A stretch of DNA of 64,000 bases from Larus michahellis. Lineage: Eukaryota > Chordata > Aves > Charadriiformes > Laridae. Position 1 is the stretch's first letter. Each line of letters opens with the position of its first letter. Below the pieces are notes generated by a model. The model was given only the letters and a program-made list of their open reading frames with translations. It searched no databases and had not been told where the DNA came from. Shown piece by piece: positions 44,489 through 58,417 of the stretch. The position numbers were made by a program, and so were the translations under genes. Location of the stretch: NCBI RefSeq assembly GCF_964199755.1, contig NC_133901.1, positions 12,229,556 to 12,293,555 of the forward strand. The letters are read 5' to 3'.

Positions 44489-47400
44489 GTAAGTCATCTG
44501 AAACACACTTGGGCTGATGATTGTACATAGGCTAGGTTTACTTGAATTCCACCAGGGTTGTATGTCAAGGGCAAGAAGCTCTTCCTATCTTTTTTTTTTT
44601 TTTTTGAGAAATCTTGTTGGAAAATTTTAATGCAAACATGATAGTATTGTTTTAGCAGACTATCACTCTGTAGTGCATATGGTTCATAACGCAGCCTCCC
44701 ATTTGCCAGAAATGAGGTTAAACATTCTGTGAGCATTCAAAACTTTTTTTGATACATTTCTTCCTTTTGGCCACCTTTTGCTCTTCTTCCAGGTCTGTTG
44801 AGACTCTTTTCTCTTATTCCAGTGCCAAGTCAGTGTACCTGCCTCTTACTTTTCCCCCTGCTGCTGTGCCTGAGTGTTGGCTTTTTTTTTTTTTATGCAT
44901 GGCTTCTTTCTCAGTGATGGGAGTTGTGAGCTGAAACAAAATGCTTCCATAGAAATTAATTTGAATGCAAATTATGTTTCAGTACCTCTCTTGCATTCCA
45001 GTGATAAGGGGTAATAACTGAAAGAGTGAGTATGGCTATCTAGCAACACACCAGAAGTCATCGAAGGACAAAGTGGATCAAAAAGCCAAGAATATTGGTT
45101 GTGTTGCTTAGGACAGTCTGAGGTGTTTTCCAGTAGCGGGTAACAAAAATTATTCCAGTAAGCGTCCAAGGGGCAACATATGAGAATTAGTGTCCCTTTG
45201 AAATACATGAAAAACACAACATACGTAAAACTCCTGAAAACTCTATTGGTTGAAATACCTTACCTGTACAGAAACTTCTGGTACACCCCAGTAACTATGT
45301 AGAGGTTCTTGACTCTTCCCTGTAGGAGAGTGTGGTTTTGCTTCCAGCCCTCGTCCTTCTTAGTCCACTTCTCATAAGGGCTGGTGTGATGGTCCTAGGG
45401 GCAAGGATGTGTCTCATCCTGTGTCCAAGTGGGTTGACTAAGCCCCTCTTTTCTCCTTGGCAGATGCTCTGAGCCCTGGGTGGCGCTCCCTCCCTGCTCT
45501 CCTTTCTTTTCAAAGGACTGGAACCTACAACCCTTGGTAATTGCTTCCCTGTCTTTTCAGGTGTTATTCATATCTTTTGAAGTATAACTAATTTCCCAGA
45601 AACAAAAGTTTTAGGTGGTATCTTTGTCTCATCTAACATCTGAAATTCTTCATCTTGTCCATGGATGTCGGTGGATTCTATGCTGAGATGGTTTTCTTGC
45701 ATTGAAAGATAAGAAAGTACCAGTTTACCTCATAATAGCTTTCAAAGGGCGGGTTTGGATGGTAAACCATATTTGTGTTGCTCTGGTTAAAATCCTAATT
45801 CTGAGACTATATCTTTCCAGACATTGAGCAAATCCTATGGGGTAGATTTCTTATTTTCTGAATATTTGTGGATGGGTGTGAAACGGTCCAATTTAGAGAA
45901 GTGTATATATGAAAATAGAATTTAGAATAGTATATATATAAAAAGTTTCTGTCAGTTCAAGATTCTCTTAGGGCAGAGAAACACTGCTTTGCCCTTCTTT
46001 CTTTGACTTCAGGGTATCTGAAGAGGTACTGAAGTTGGAATGAACCGATTGGGTGGAATAGAAGAGGATTAAAGTTCTACCAGAAGTGTCTGTCAGAAGC
46101 TTTACCAGATATTCTGCATATTTTGCTGAAAATCTTTGGTTCCTAAGATGTGCTGGGGTTTTTTTCTCCTGCATCCTGGTTGAAAATACTGATGACCTAG
46201 ATTTTTATTTTGATTGATGGAACTGTATGAATATCAAGGATCAGAAAATAGGCTGTCTTAAGAGGCTTTGTTTCTGCAGATTGTCTTCAGTTACAATAGT
46301 CCTGTTCTTCTTACGCTATTAAAGACGCTTGAATGAATAACTTGGGTTTGGGGCTTTTTTTAATTGCGTTGTTGTAATTTTAATGAAAACCAACTCCTGA
46401 ATGAGGTTTGATAAAGGTAAAATATAGCTAAATGCTTCTTGAACTTGAAAATCATGCCAATCCAGTTGTCATCTTGTAACTTGAGAAAGCTTTTAATTAC
46501 ATATTCTGAAAGTATTTAAATGATCAAATCTCTGCTTTTTCTTTCTTTCCCATGAAGTGTCAGAGAGGTTATGTTCAGAATCTTCTTTTGTCGAGACAGT
46601 AAAGTCTTACCTGGCTAGGAGCTTTTTCCTTTTTCTTCTCATGGGAAAACTGAGAAACCATTCCCCTTTTGTCCGGCACTGCTGTATGTGGTTCTGTTGA
46701 TCTTATTTCAAGATGTCAAGCTTCCTGCAGAACTTTTGTTCGCATCATTTCTGTCACGTTCATCTGGGTATTAATAGTAGGTAGGAAGGGGAGAATTGTG
46801 TGTACCTGCTAGTAAATGGTGAATTTCAGTGCAGGATTTGAAATGTTGGGATTCTTACGAGGATGACTGCTGCCTTTTGCTGTACCTGAGAGCAAACTAT
46901 TTAAAGTGTGCAAGGCCCACATCTTTGTACCCGCACCTGTATGGCAGAATGTGTATTTACCTTTCTGTTAACTGTCTTTGTAAATGAGCAAACTTAATAT
47001 AATAGTTTCCTTCTGTAAATATAAACTCTATGTTGTGGCCATGCTCACGTTTGAAAAGGTCTTACAGGTTTGCTTTGTGTCTACTTTAGTGCTCTTCTAA
47101 ACCTTTCATCTACACACTGTTCTACAGTTCAAATTTTCTCAAATATGCTTTGACTGCATTCTGCAAGGTCGGCATTAATGTCAGGTATGCTGCTATGGAA
47201 TATATTTAGGGTTGACAGTGCATAGACTACCTCAAACAGATATTGTAGGGGATTAAATACTGAGTTCTCTCAGAAGTTCTCTTAAGTCTTTTATCCTTTC
47301 TGGCAGAAGAGCGCAACATAGATAGCTGTGTAAATTTCTGCATTGTTAGAAGAGCTTTGTTTGTCCCAAGGTGGTTGCTGCAATATCATCCTGTGCTTTG

Positions 47401-50400
47401 CAGTGTGGCAGTATTTATTTATTTTTAAAAGCAGTTCTGGGTGGTGATCCTTAGACTATCATTCGCTTTTCATCTGCTCGTAAGCTCAGTACCACATTGT
47501 TCAGATGCAAGACTGATACCTTTTTTTGTCCTGTAATTTATTTGCTGGTCAGGGGCTTCTTTGAGAGATGTTTTGTCATGCTTACATTTGGCCTGATGTC
47601 TTCAAAGAGGCAATCTATCATTTTATGGAGAGCTATGTAATTCCATCTCAAGGGCTGGTATTGAAAGGAGCATTCTTTCTGACAAATCTGGCTTACTCAA
47701 GGTCCCAACTGTTTCTCATCAGGCTGTTCCTCAGCAGTCAGACGATGTCATCTTTGAAGGCTTGTAAATAATCATCTTTGTGGTGCGCTGAGAATTCCTA
47801 CGCTACTGCTGTTTCTGTCCTTTATGGATGTGCTTATCCAGCCAGCTGGAGTTACTAGACAAGGATTTTTCCAAACTTGTGGGGACATTTTATTTCTCAG
47901 GGAAAGGAAAGAAACATCCTGTAGAAGTGGCACTTGGTACTGAAGAATGAATTTCAAAGTCTATGTCTACAGTATCTTCTTTTTTCCCAGGGAGCATGTC
48001 TAGTGCTGTGGTGGGAGTACTGGTACAGATCTACGCAGTATATTTAATTTGGTTTATATATGCTTTCGACACAGTACGGTTTTGAATGTTTGAGAATTGA
48101 TTGCGTTGATAAAGAAAAATATAATAGTTGGCATATGGGTAAGGAGTTGCGGACCACTTTGAATCTGACAGTAATGTTTTTAGGGTCCCTGCAGACTTAG
48201 ACTGACAGTGCTGCAGTAGTTAGTGGTTATGCTCAGTGTTTTGAAGACTCTGAAACCAATATTCTAGTATAACCAAGATGTAATTGGGCTTACCTTTGCG
48301 GTAGGTTCTTGGATGCAAAGTTGGGTTTGTGTTAAAAGCTCCTCTCAGGGACAGTGGACTTGTACTTGCATTTGACTGAACATGTTTTGTACTGCTTGCT
48401 GGTTTTTGCCTTCTTCAAACAGAAGATACCAGAAGGTAGTCACAAACCAGAAAAAAAACCCTTATATTTTAGGTAGTAACGTTGCTTTTATGGAACCTAT
48501 CTTGTATCTCTTCTGTGGGCGGTTGCTTAATTAATTGGGAACACTTCAAACAGCGTGTGGTGTTGGTTTTTTGGTTGTTGGTTTTTTTTTTTTTTTTTGA
48601 CATCCAACTTTTTTTCATTTGTGTATTCTTGGATTTGAAAAAAATGTTCCAGGTATGTGTTTAGATGACTGTATAATAGTGTATTGTATTTCTCAGCTAT
48701 AGCAATTGGAATGAGAGCATCAGTGCAGTGTTCCACACCTGCCTGCAGGGAAAGCTGTGTGAACTATGAGGCAGCTTCATGGAGTGGGAAGAGAAGAAAT
48801 TCCCATCTCAGTTCTAATGGAGCAACAGGTACCCCGTTCAGACAGTTACGAAGAAGCTACATCTGCCTCTTGTTCTTCATGTCCTGTTAGGCAAACCTGC
48901 TTTAAGACTAAATAATGAACAGCACTCGTTTTTGCATTGTGCATCCCGAACACATACAATCACATTTTCAGTCTCTCAATGGGCACTTCTGAACCTAAAT
49001 TTTCTGCAGGAGCCACGTTTTGTTCTTTGCATGTTCTTGTGCTTGCTTTCACTAGAGTGACCCTGTGGAAACAGAGCAGTCCTTAAAGGATTGTTCCTGT
49101 TACACTTTGCCTCTGTAAATTTTTGATCAATTCTGTTATCTCCTAGACAGTAGTCTGTAGTAAATGCATGTTCTTTCAGATACAGTGGGAAACTTTGAGG
49201 TCTAATTGGCTAAGAACAAGTGATACAATTTTTTGAAGTGTTGTTTTTGTGCAGTGTCGTTCATGTGTTGAGGGGAGAGGCTTCTGAGTCTCTCCCCCTC
49301 AGAGACAGGGTAGGCTCTTGGTGGCTTGGAAATGGAAAGCTTGTTCTTTAGGTTGCAGAATCTGACAGAAAATTGAGTGGGTTTAGGTGACACTGAGAGG
49401 TTGCTGGGAGCACTACTCCATTTGTTGATTTCTCCCTTTCAAGAGATAAGCTGAGGAATTTAATAGCTAGACAAGTTTTCGGAGTGATAGAAGATGAAAT
49501 TGAAAGGCCTCAAACATCATTTGAGAATTAACTAGTACTCTGTGAAGAGTGGGTTTTGATGTAATAGGTTTTGCAGAGGCAGAGGGAAGAATAGTGTAGA
49601 TACAGAGGGAAGAGAGGAAGATGCAATAGGAAGAAAGTGTGTTCCTGTCATAGGATAAGATACTCTCTCACTTTTGTGCTTCTTTATAACGCAGCAAAAG
49701 GTACAAATGCATAATACTATTTTTGACAAGTAAATGTTATGTATTGTAGCTTCTGGTCTAATATTTAGAGGTGGGCTAAACTTGAGGAAATTAGGTATGC
49801 CTGTTACATTTGGCTAGCAGTCTTAGCCTAATAGGGTTGTTTAATATTTCAAGCCTTGCAGTTGCCACTCTGAGAGAGGGTTGATGATTAATGAATCTGT
49901 TTCAGTGCTGCCTTTCAAAAGGGCATGAAGGCACTTTTCTCCAAAATCCCTCTCTTGATGCCAGCCCCAGAGTAGTGATACTATTGGTGTGATGATTTCA
50001 GGCTGTAAGTAGGATGAGAGAGCAGAAACGACTTCTGTCAGACTAGTTGATGTAGCTGGAGAAAATCAAGTGAGCATTGGTCACAAAAATCTTGGGGTCT
50101 GAGTTAGAAGTGGCAAACTTCAAGCTGAGCATAGTTGAATGCTCTGAAGTTCTTCAGAGTTTAACCTTGTTAATCTGTTAGGCAAATGCAAAGGAGAGGT
50201 GGTTGCCTGTAAGGGAGGGCAAAATGAAAATGTAGCAGGTAGGTGAGCGAGAGATAGTCATTGTGCCCCTTGGGGGTGTGAGGGATGTTATTAAGCCTGA
50301 ACTAGAGGTTGGGCCTCAGGCATGTGTGCCACAAAATCAGCAATGCTACTGAGTTTGTGATTCTTAGTGTGTGGAACTTGACTTTTTGGTTCTAAGCTGC

Positions 50401-53400
50401 CAGTTCAAATTGATTGGAATAAGCATTAAAAAAAATGAGTTTACTCACTTTCCAAAACAAGCTCATTTTCAGTTTGCAATGTGGGACTATATACTTTTAG
50501 GCTAGCTCCCAGTAAAGGGTTTGCATTTCTTGTAACTTTCAAAGGACAGGACTCTGTTTACCTATTAATTTGTCTCACGGATAATGAAAATGATTTCAGT
50601 ATGTACGCTGTATTGCTGGTGCTGAACGGATAATTTAAATGTGTTGAGGTTTTTTTTATTTTCACTTTTTCTTTGGGAATTGTAAAGCAGCAGGAAGGCT
50701 AGATGGCAAAATCACTTGCTAAAACATATGTCAAACATGCATTGTCTGAAATGTCCAGTAACTCCCCCATATGTAGAATGAGGGAGTTTTAGTTGTAGAT
50801 AAACTATGGGGTTTCTGTCCTAGCGAGAACTTACTAAAACCCATTTGAAAAAAGAAGTTTAGGTATGACTAAAGCATATGGAGGCCAGTATATCATCTTA
50901 GCTGATAACTGTTTGGAGGTAAAAATCTGAGGCTGTACTTTCATGTTGGAAAGACTCTAGATTATTATAATCTCATGGGTACTAGCTATGTCAGATTAAC
51001 AAATTTTGGTGATCCTTCAGTGATTGCTGGCCTAAGGTGAAATGGACAGTGCCGTATAATATTATGAGCTCACATGTGAGAACAGCTAAGCAGGTGCTGG
51101 AAGGCCATTTTATGGTATTTTCCTGGACTGAATGAAACTTAAGAGTTCTCTACGTGAATGCCTTGTGGTGGATAACATTCCTTTGATAATCAGTGGTGGG
51201 CTTAAAATGGTATAATGGACTAAAATAACTTTAAATCAAGAGGCAGTCAATGAAAAATAGTGCTAGAAAAATGCAGTGTTACAAGATGCCTCTCTGCTTA
51301 ATGAAATTTCATGTAATATTTGCTTCAACTGTGGGATATACTGCTAAATGCAGAAGGCACTCCTTATCCTGGGAGGGAAATATCCCTGGGGGGAGATAGA
51401 GGCAATTAAAAAAAAAAAAAAGTAACACAGTTACTTATATTTGATAGTTTGGGTCATTCATCTGAAGCAACAGTGGTGAAGGCTCTTCTTTTCGTGTGGT
51501 TTGGTTGTTTCGGGGTAGCTGTGAAAAAAGTATTTTGCTGATCTGGTGTTACAGAGCAGGAGGCCTCTCAGTTTCCCAGAGTTCTGCTGAACTGCAACTG
51601 TTTTCCCCACACTTCTCTTTGGATTATTCTTTGCTGTTAAGACCTAGTTTATTTAAATAGCAGACATTGATGCTCAAATTGACATTCTGATAATACAGAG
51701 CTCTAGCTATGGTTTGTGTGGTTTTGGTGGGTTTTTTTAGTTTAAGAAGTTTACATAATAAATGCTAGCTAAATTCCCATCCTCCACTGACTTCAAGCCT
51801 TTTAAATTTGAGCTACATCATTCTTAAGGTTGAGTTGGCAATTTTTCTATTGATCAGTGATCTCATGCAACTTGTAGCATGACTTCCAGACTCAGTGCAA
51901 AGGGTGAGGCAATAAAACATGCTTGAGCGAGAGAGAGCTGGGAAAAGCAGCATCTCCTCTTTTGTCAGTCAGCCTAGAGATTTGAAAGGAACTTGAGTTG
52001 AAACTGCAGTTAAAGACATGGGGAGCTTCAGTTGTTAAGCTTGATATAGAAAGCTAGCGTGTGAAATAACTGATGTAAGCTCTTACATGTAAGTAAAGAT
52101 TTGATATGAGAGGTTTCTGCAGTCTGTGACACCACACATAGAGCAAAATAAGTACTGGGAACTGGGATAGATTCAGGGTGGGAATAAGGTATAAATATTT
52201 CTGACTGCAGGTATGGATCATTGAAACATCTTACCTTTCTATTTGGTAGACTTTTCCTTGGCAAGCAAATTTATGACAAGGTAAGTTACCTCTCCAAAAA
52301 GAATACTTCAGATAGGAGTTCAAGTGGTTTCTGTGGCGTTGTGATATGGAGAAGATGGATTAAACGATCACTTTTAGCATTGTGTATGTTAAATTCTACT
52401 GTTCTGCATTGCTGTAATTATAGCCATATGCTATTTTTCTACAGCACTTGGATGTTATGCAGTGTCTGAGAGTACAGAATTAAGATTGGGAATAACTGGA
52501 TTTGGGGTTTCCTTATCCAAGTGTTGAGTTTGTTTAGTTTTCGCTGTATGTTAATTGTGTAACAGTTTCTAAGTGTTAAACAAGCTGAGTAACAGTGTCT
52601 CTATGTGCTACTTTGTTCTTTCCTATAAAATCATATTTTTCTCTGCATCAGCTGATATTTTTTGAATGGGATTAGAAATCTTAACTTTTCTTCCCAACCT
52701 GATGATTAACTGTAAAAATAAGCTGATTTATGACTTCTGTGGTTTGCTCGAGTTGGCAGGGGTTTTTAACATTTTATTCACTTGGTTGGACTAGTAATCA
52801 TGTTAGTACAAACATGCTCCCTGCTAAAGGGGGAGAAAACAACTCATTGGGTAATTAACAGATATTCAAGCCATAGTAGTGCCCATCTTAGAAATTAATT
52901 CTGTCAGAATAACGATGGAAATATTTTAACATGCAAAGTTTGTCATGAATTCCATTTGTTGATTGTTTCACATCTGTCCATAAAAATGGGAGAGCGGGAG
53001 GAAGGAAGAGGAGGCAAAAGCTATAGAAAGCGTAATTGTCAAACTTTAGCTGCACAATTAACTTCTGACTCCAGTCCAGATTTTTATTTGAGCTGTGTTC
53101 TTGTATCAGCTACCAATACCTCAGCTTTTTAGATATTTGCATTTTGTAAACCTTTTCAGAATGATGCTTTGCGTCATTCTATTGTTTGTAATTTTGGTCA
53201 GCCTCTGGTAGATAAATCTGGTCTGACGATGCGTTGTTTTGGATGCTTCCTCTGTGTGCGTAATTGTCTGCAATCTCTTGTAACTATTTCATACTAAAAG
53301 TGAAAGCGTTGGCTTGAAGTGTCTAGGAATACTTTTCCTTCTGTGATTGTTCATCTCATGTTTGATATCCTTCTCTGTCTAGGAACCTCTTAAACATGGA

Positions 53401-56400
53401 TACCCACTCTGTTTTCAAAAGACGTAAGCTGAGACAATACCATGCAAGCTGTTATTTCCTCTTCTTCTGTGTAGTTCCTATTGCTGCTTCCTCATCAAGT
53501 CTCTCTAGCTTGTTTCAAGATCTTTTGTGTTGCTTTGCTAGAAGGTGACATAGGAAAGCCCCAGGGCTTCTATCAGAATTTTAAGATTTCTTCTGTTTAT
53601 TCTTGATTTATGGTATTTAAAAACATAGGTAAAAAAAAAAATTCTTACTGAGGAGCCCGTGTATCGTGTTGCTTTCTCACAAAAGCCGCTATCTTTTGCA
53701 GAAGAAATGTGGGTACTGGGGCTTGCTAGGAATACTTCAGAGTCTGTTCTTTCTCAGCTGGGAAGTTAGCTCACACCAGTTCAGATAACTGTGCACCAAC
53801 TACCGGACACTTCTGGTGGTTTTGTGGGAGGAGTCCCAAACTTAGAGTCAACTTCATGAAGATGTGGAACTCCAGTAATTTCTGCTTAGGACAAAGTTCA
53901 GCACGTTACGTTGCTTCTGCAATAATAATTCACATTGACAGATTAGAATGTTAATTTTCTCAGGACTTAAGACATTTCATAATACTCATTTTTATTAGGT
54001 AGGAGTCACTAAAACTTAAAGGGCATATTTTACTTGCACATTGTTATATTTAATATTGCTTCTTGCTTACCTGAAGTGGGCTGTATCTTGTGCCTTTAAG
54101 CAATTACATACTGAGCATCAGAATAAAAACACTAACTTCATACTCAATTGACAGATTAGTTCCTCTTGTAACTCTTCTCAAGCTGCATGTGGGTGGAAAT
54201 TAGATTTATTTTTTTAAAAATGAGTTTAATGTACTCCTAAAATATTTTATTTTAAACACTCATACTGTGCTAATGAAAACTTATGAAACCAGCATGCATT
54301 GCACTTTATTTATAGCTAATTAATTGAACCGATTGCTTATGGGTTGCTGTGTTCCAAAAGCTTGTTAGGCCTGATAAGCCTCAGCTGGTAAAGAAAATAA
54401 GTCTTTCTGCTTTTTCAGTCTCTAGTTAGTTTCATAACTTAAAAGTGAGTGGTCACAAGATTGAACTGATAGAACCGTATTCTTATTTCTTTAAGAAGCA
54501 ACAGGAGACGGAGAAAGCTGGTTTAGCACTTCAGGGAGCAATATTTGCAAGCGCTTGGCTAGGATCTCTTTGCTGTATTTTATTGTTGGCAGCCTGTATT
54601 ATCCTGCTTGACAGTTTTTCACATAAATTACTTTACTGCATTTTAGTAAATGTAGGCATAAATATCAGCCATCAGATTTTAAGTCTATGCATTAAAATTA
54701 CTGTAATTCATGTAATTTTGTTAAATGGCTTTGAATTTAATTTGAATTTAAACTGTAAGATTTAATACCCAGGAATAAAAAAAAAAAACAAAACGAAAAC
54801 CAAAAAACAACCAACCTCAAATGCATCTTAAGACCTCTGTCATTGGAAAGCTCCATGGTTTGTCTTTTGGCTCTATAGAAAGATACCTTCATGAGGCTGA
54901 GAAACTCTAAGTAGTGCTGGAATGTGATAGGTACTTGTATAAGATCTGCATTTTTCTTCTGAAGCTGCTGGCACTGTGCCAGCCTGGTTGATAACCTACC
55001 TGAGAGCTGGGAGCTGATTATTGGAATAAAGCCTGTGTATCTCCCTCCTCTGAGTCATGGTCTTCTCATGGATTAGGCCTAGAATCACCATAGACTAGTT
55101 GTTCTTTGAAGTTCTCATCTCTTTGTGATTGTGTTTTTGCTGCTGTTTCCTTCATCCTCCTTTCCAAGGACTCCTTTTCACAGTAGGCAATTGGAGCAGT
55201 GTGCGTGACATTCGGAAATAAAGTGGGTATCCAGTTTTGGACTACAAATTTCTGAGGTTTCTTTGTTACGTCTTGTAGAAGATAGAGATCTTTACTGCTT
55301 TGTCTCCTTGGATGAATCTGATGTCATCTTGGATCTGAAATCAGTCAAGCTCAAACTTGTTGGAGATGATGTTTTCAAATAAGGGAGTTGCCCTCGTTTT
55401 TTCCAAGGTTCATGATTCACCAAGGACCTGGTAGACTAGCACAGCACATAGTACTTCTTTACTTCTTAAGGAGATTGGCTTCCTGATCAGGAAAATCTCC
55501 ATAAAATGTAACATGGAATCATGTAATTATTACGGGAAAAAAAAAGTCTACTATTATTCAACATTGGATTATGGCATTTTAAGGATAGTCTTGGTTTCCA
55601 TATCCACCTGCTTCCTGTGTATTGAATAAGTTCATTTCTGTAAGTGGCAAATTTGAAGAGGTAAGCGTGGCATGGAACTTGGGAGTGCCCAGGCATAATG
55701 CACACAAACATGGTGATCTTTGCTGAGTCCTATCTCTGACAGTTTTTGGTCACCTTACCAATTTGAAGGTATTTTACTTGCTTGCAAGTTGAAGTGATCG
55801 AATGTACATGTGTTGGATTTATCAGAAATCTCAAGCTTGTGATGTTTCTTGTGTATCTGCCGTGACCTTTCTGAGGAACTGTATGAACCAGGATGGAGAA
55901 GCTCATCTGAACCATTTACAGATCAGGACCGTGACCTCCCTAAACCTCTCAATTTGAGCATTATTGAACTTGGCCATATTCTTGCCATTTCTGAAAGGGA
56001 CTCTAAATCAAATTCTGATAGGCAGTACTTATTATATATTGAGTGGTTATAAGGTTAGCAAGCCATTCTGTTGTGGAGTTGGTGCAGGAGTCAGAAAAGT
56101 TTGTTGTTGGCATGTTTTGTTTTGTTTTGTTTGTTAAACACAAAATAATGTGTAAAATCACCGGAGCAGAGCATTAAAATGTCACCAAAATCTCTTTGTT
56201 AATTCTTCAGAGTGCCTGGCAAGTGCCTCCTCTTTAGCTTCTCAAGACGCCTTCACAGATATGTGATATGCTACAGCCTTTCTGATGAGTTTGAGAGCTG
56301 GTGCCTAAGGAGAACAGGGAGAGGTAGCCTTGTGAGAAGTCCTAGAGTGGCCTGAGCAGTTTAGTACCTGAACCTAGCACATCTGTTGGTACAGTTTCCA

Positions 56401-58345
56401 TTCCTGTGAGACATCTGATCATTGCTTCTGCCACTGTTTTGGACTGACTCTTGTATTTTAAAAACCTTCAAAAATGACTGGGATGCTTTCATATAAAGCA
56501 TTCAGCATAGAAACCACTAAAGTACTGTTTCTGAGGTTAGTGGAATCTTCAAGTCCATTCCTTAAATTTTCTTAGGCTTTCAGCTTAGCCTGGTTTCTGA
56601 TCTTGCTCTCACTCCTCTACCTTCTGGCTTGTGGTGTAAAGTTATCAAACTTATGGGAGATATAGCAGAAAGATCCAGCATTTTCTGCTGATACTCAGCT
56701 GTGTAAAACTGTGTGCTGGGTAGGCAGATTCCTGTTAAGTAATGGCTCACTTGACAAGGCAAGTGGTTTCCTGACTCTGCCTGTGTTAAGAGATACACAG
56801 AACTGCAGTTCGACGCTCAGCGTCTTTTAGGGCTGCTTGAGGTTGGAGCTCCAAGATCACTAGCCAGACTGGAGAAGTTAGCCAGCCTCCATTTGCTTAA
56901 CATTCCTAGAGCACTCGTCTGTCTGAGGCTGGATAACTGTGTGCAACGGGAGAGTGAGTCACATGGTGAAATACTTCAGGAAGAACAGGCAATTACCGTC
57001 TGCTAATTGAAGTTTATAAAGGTTCTGTTTATGCCAGTCCAGATATTGCCTGCCTTGGCTAAGAAGTTTTTTGTACCTCTAAAGAAGTGAGTTTAACAGC
57101 TGCTTATTGCAGTGGAATTTGCACATTCAGTGGGTATGTAAAGACCGAGTAGTGTTCATGAAGGCCAGGGTGGATCTGAAAGAACAGAGCTATTCTAAAT
57201 CCCTTAAATCTCGCAGATAACAGGTAAAAGAGCGATAATAGTGGCAAGAAAATATGCTAACTTAAAGCAACCTCTAAAGCTCCCAAGTAATTTGAATTAA
57301 TTATGGGGATAGTTAGCCAGTGATTAATTTATCAATTTTGCAACTACTAACACTACAATCAATCTAGTTTTGTTTTTTTTTGCTGATAATTATCTGAATT
57401 TGGACTCCTTTTGTACTCCGCTCTTATGAAGGTCCCTACAACAAGGAGGTTTCCTAGAAATGTGTCATCTTGATTTTCTGAAACTGGTCATAATTTGCTA
57501 GCTTTCTGCCAGATTCTCTGGATGTTCATGTATGTTCAATATGTTCGTATGAAGAAAAAAAATCTTAAAAAGGTGGTGATGGTGTTTAGAATACACTAGC
57601 AATTTTCTGAACAACAAGGTTGCAAACCACACATTTTCATAGGACTTAGTGTGTGCAACCAGTATCCTCTTTCCAAAATGCTTCCCTTGTTTCTGTAGCA
57701 TAGTGTGAATGCCTTTAACCTTGCAGCAACTCTTAGACAGGAAAATACTTTTGTTTCCACATTACTCCTGGGATTTTGACATACAGATGTTTAGGTGTCC
57801 TGCTGAAATTCACAAAAGGAAGCCTGTGGTGAAGAGGAGAGTGAAAGCCTGGTCTCTGGAGACTGGTGATAGTTCCCTGTTCCTTTTTTTTTTCCCTTTT
57901 CTTCCCACCCCCCCCACCCCCCCCCAGCTTGTCCTTTCCTGCACCCAGTGGAATATTTAGTTAATACTTTAAATTACCAACATTTGATGTCCCAAACAAT
58001 AGTGGTTTTTTTTCTTTTCGAAGTTTAGTGAATATATGGGCACAAAGAGTCAGTATATCTAGTTTTTCTCAATAATGAGACTTCTTCATGTCTGGTGTGC
58101 ATGTGAGAGAGTCTGGGTTTTTGTTACTTGCATAAGCTGGGATGTAATGGAATCCCAGAGCTCTGGGATATTTATCTGTGAGCTGTGGAAACTGTGCCCT
58201 GAAGCACTATTCAGTCCTGTAGGTGCAGCATGGACATGTGGAAGACTACTTGATAAGCCTTCATGGAAATAGTAAATTCTATAGATTAAGCCCTCAGTAC
58301 CTCAGCATCATTTACCAGGGTTTGTTTTTCTTTCTGGATTTACAG
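44489..58345 (+). other. ARMC8: ARMC8 intron 2 (13.9 kb); no other gene
   Basis: Long AT-rich intron. It contains T runs (about 44590, 48582), an A-rich stretch after AATAAA at about 54774-54815, and a strong C/T tract at 57881-57927. Short open frames on both strands (all under about 110 codons) show no family signature. No recognisable CR1 or LTR copy was found by eye, though old diverged repeats could be missed. Confidence 0.7.
57881..57927 (+). repeat. Polypyrimidine/poly-C tract ending in CAG
   Basis: A run of T, then CCC, TTTT, and two long C runs (eight and nine C) broken by single A, ending CAG at 57925-57927. It resembles a very strong splice acceptor, and the minus strand has G runs able to form a quadruplex. 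It lies 418 bp before true exon 3. Confidence 0.7.
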
Positions 58346-58417
58346 AGATATGAAAAATGCTGTAATTGGAAACAACAAACAAAAAGCCAACTTGATTGTT
58401 TTGGGAGCAGTTCCAAG
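58346..58417 (+). CDS. ARMC8: ARMC8 coding exon 3
   Basis: The acceptor is GATTTACAG|AGATATG and the donor TTCCAAG|GTATGTC. It completes Ile and encodes [20 protein letters not shown] and then AVP, plus two bases of Arg, as in human ARMC8. This segment leads into the first armadillo repeat. The phases agree with exons 1 and 2 (64 codons plus 2 nt in total). Later exons are not found before 64000. Confidence 0.96.

Noticed and set aside
52780-52800. TTGGTTGGACTAGTAATC as a CR1 tail
   Set aside because: Only one short CR1-like block, with none of the neighbouring blocks or terminal octamers.
54445-54765. Plus-strand frame of 106 codons with hydrophobic stretches, followed by AATAAA and an A run
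   Set aside because: It looked like a possible retrogene end, but no protein family is recognised and the sequence is AT-rich intron; hydrophobicity follows from T-rich codons.
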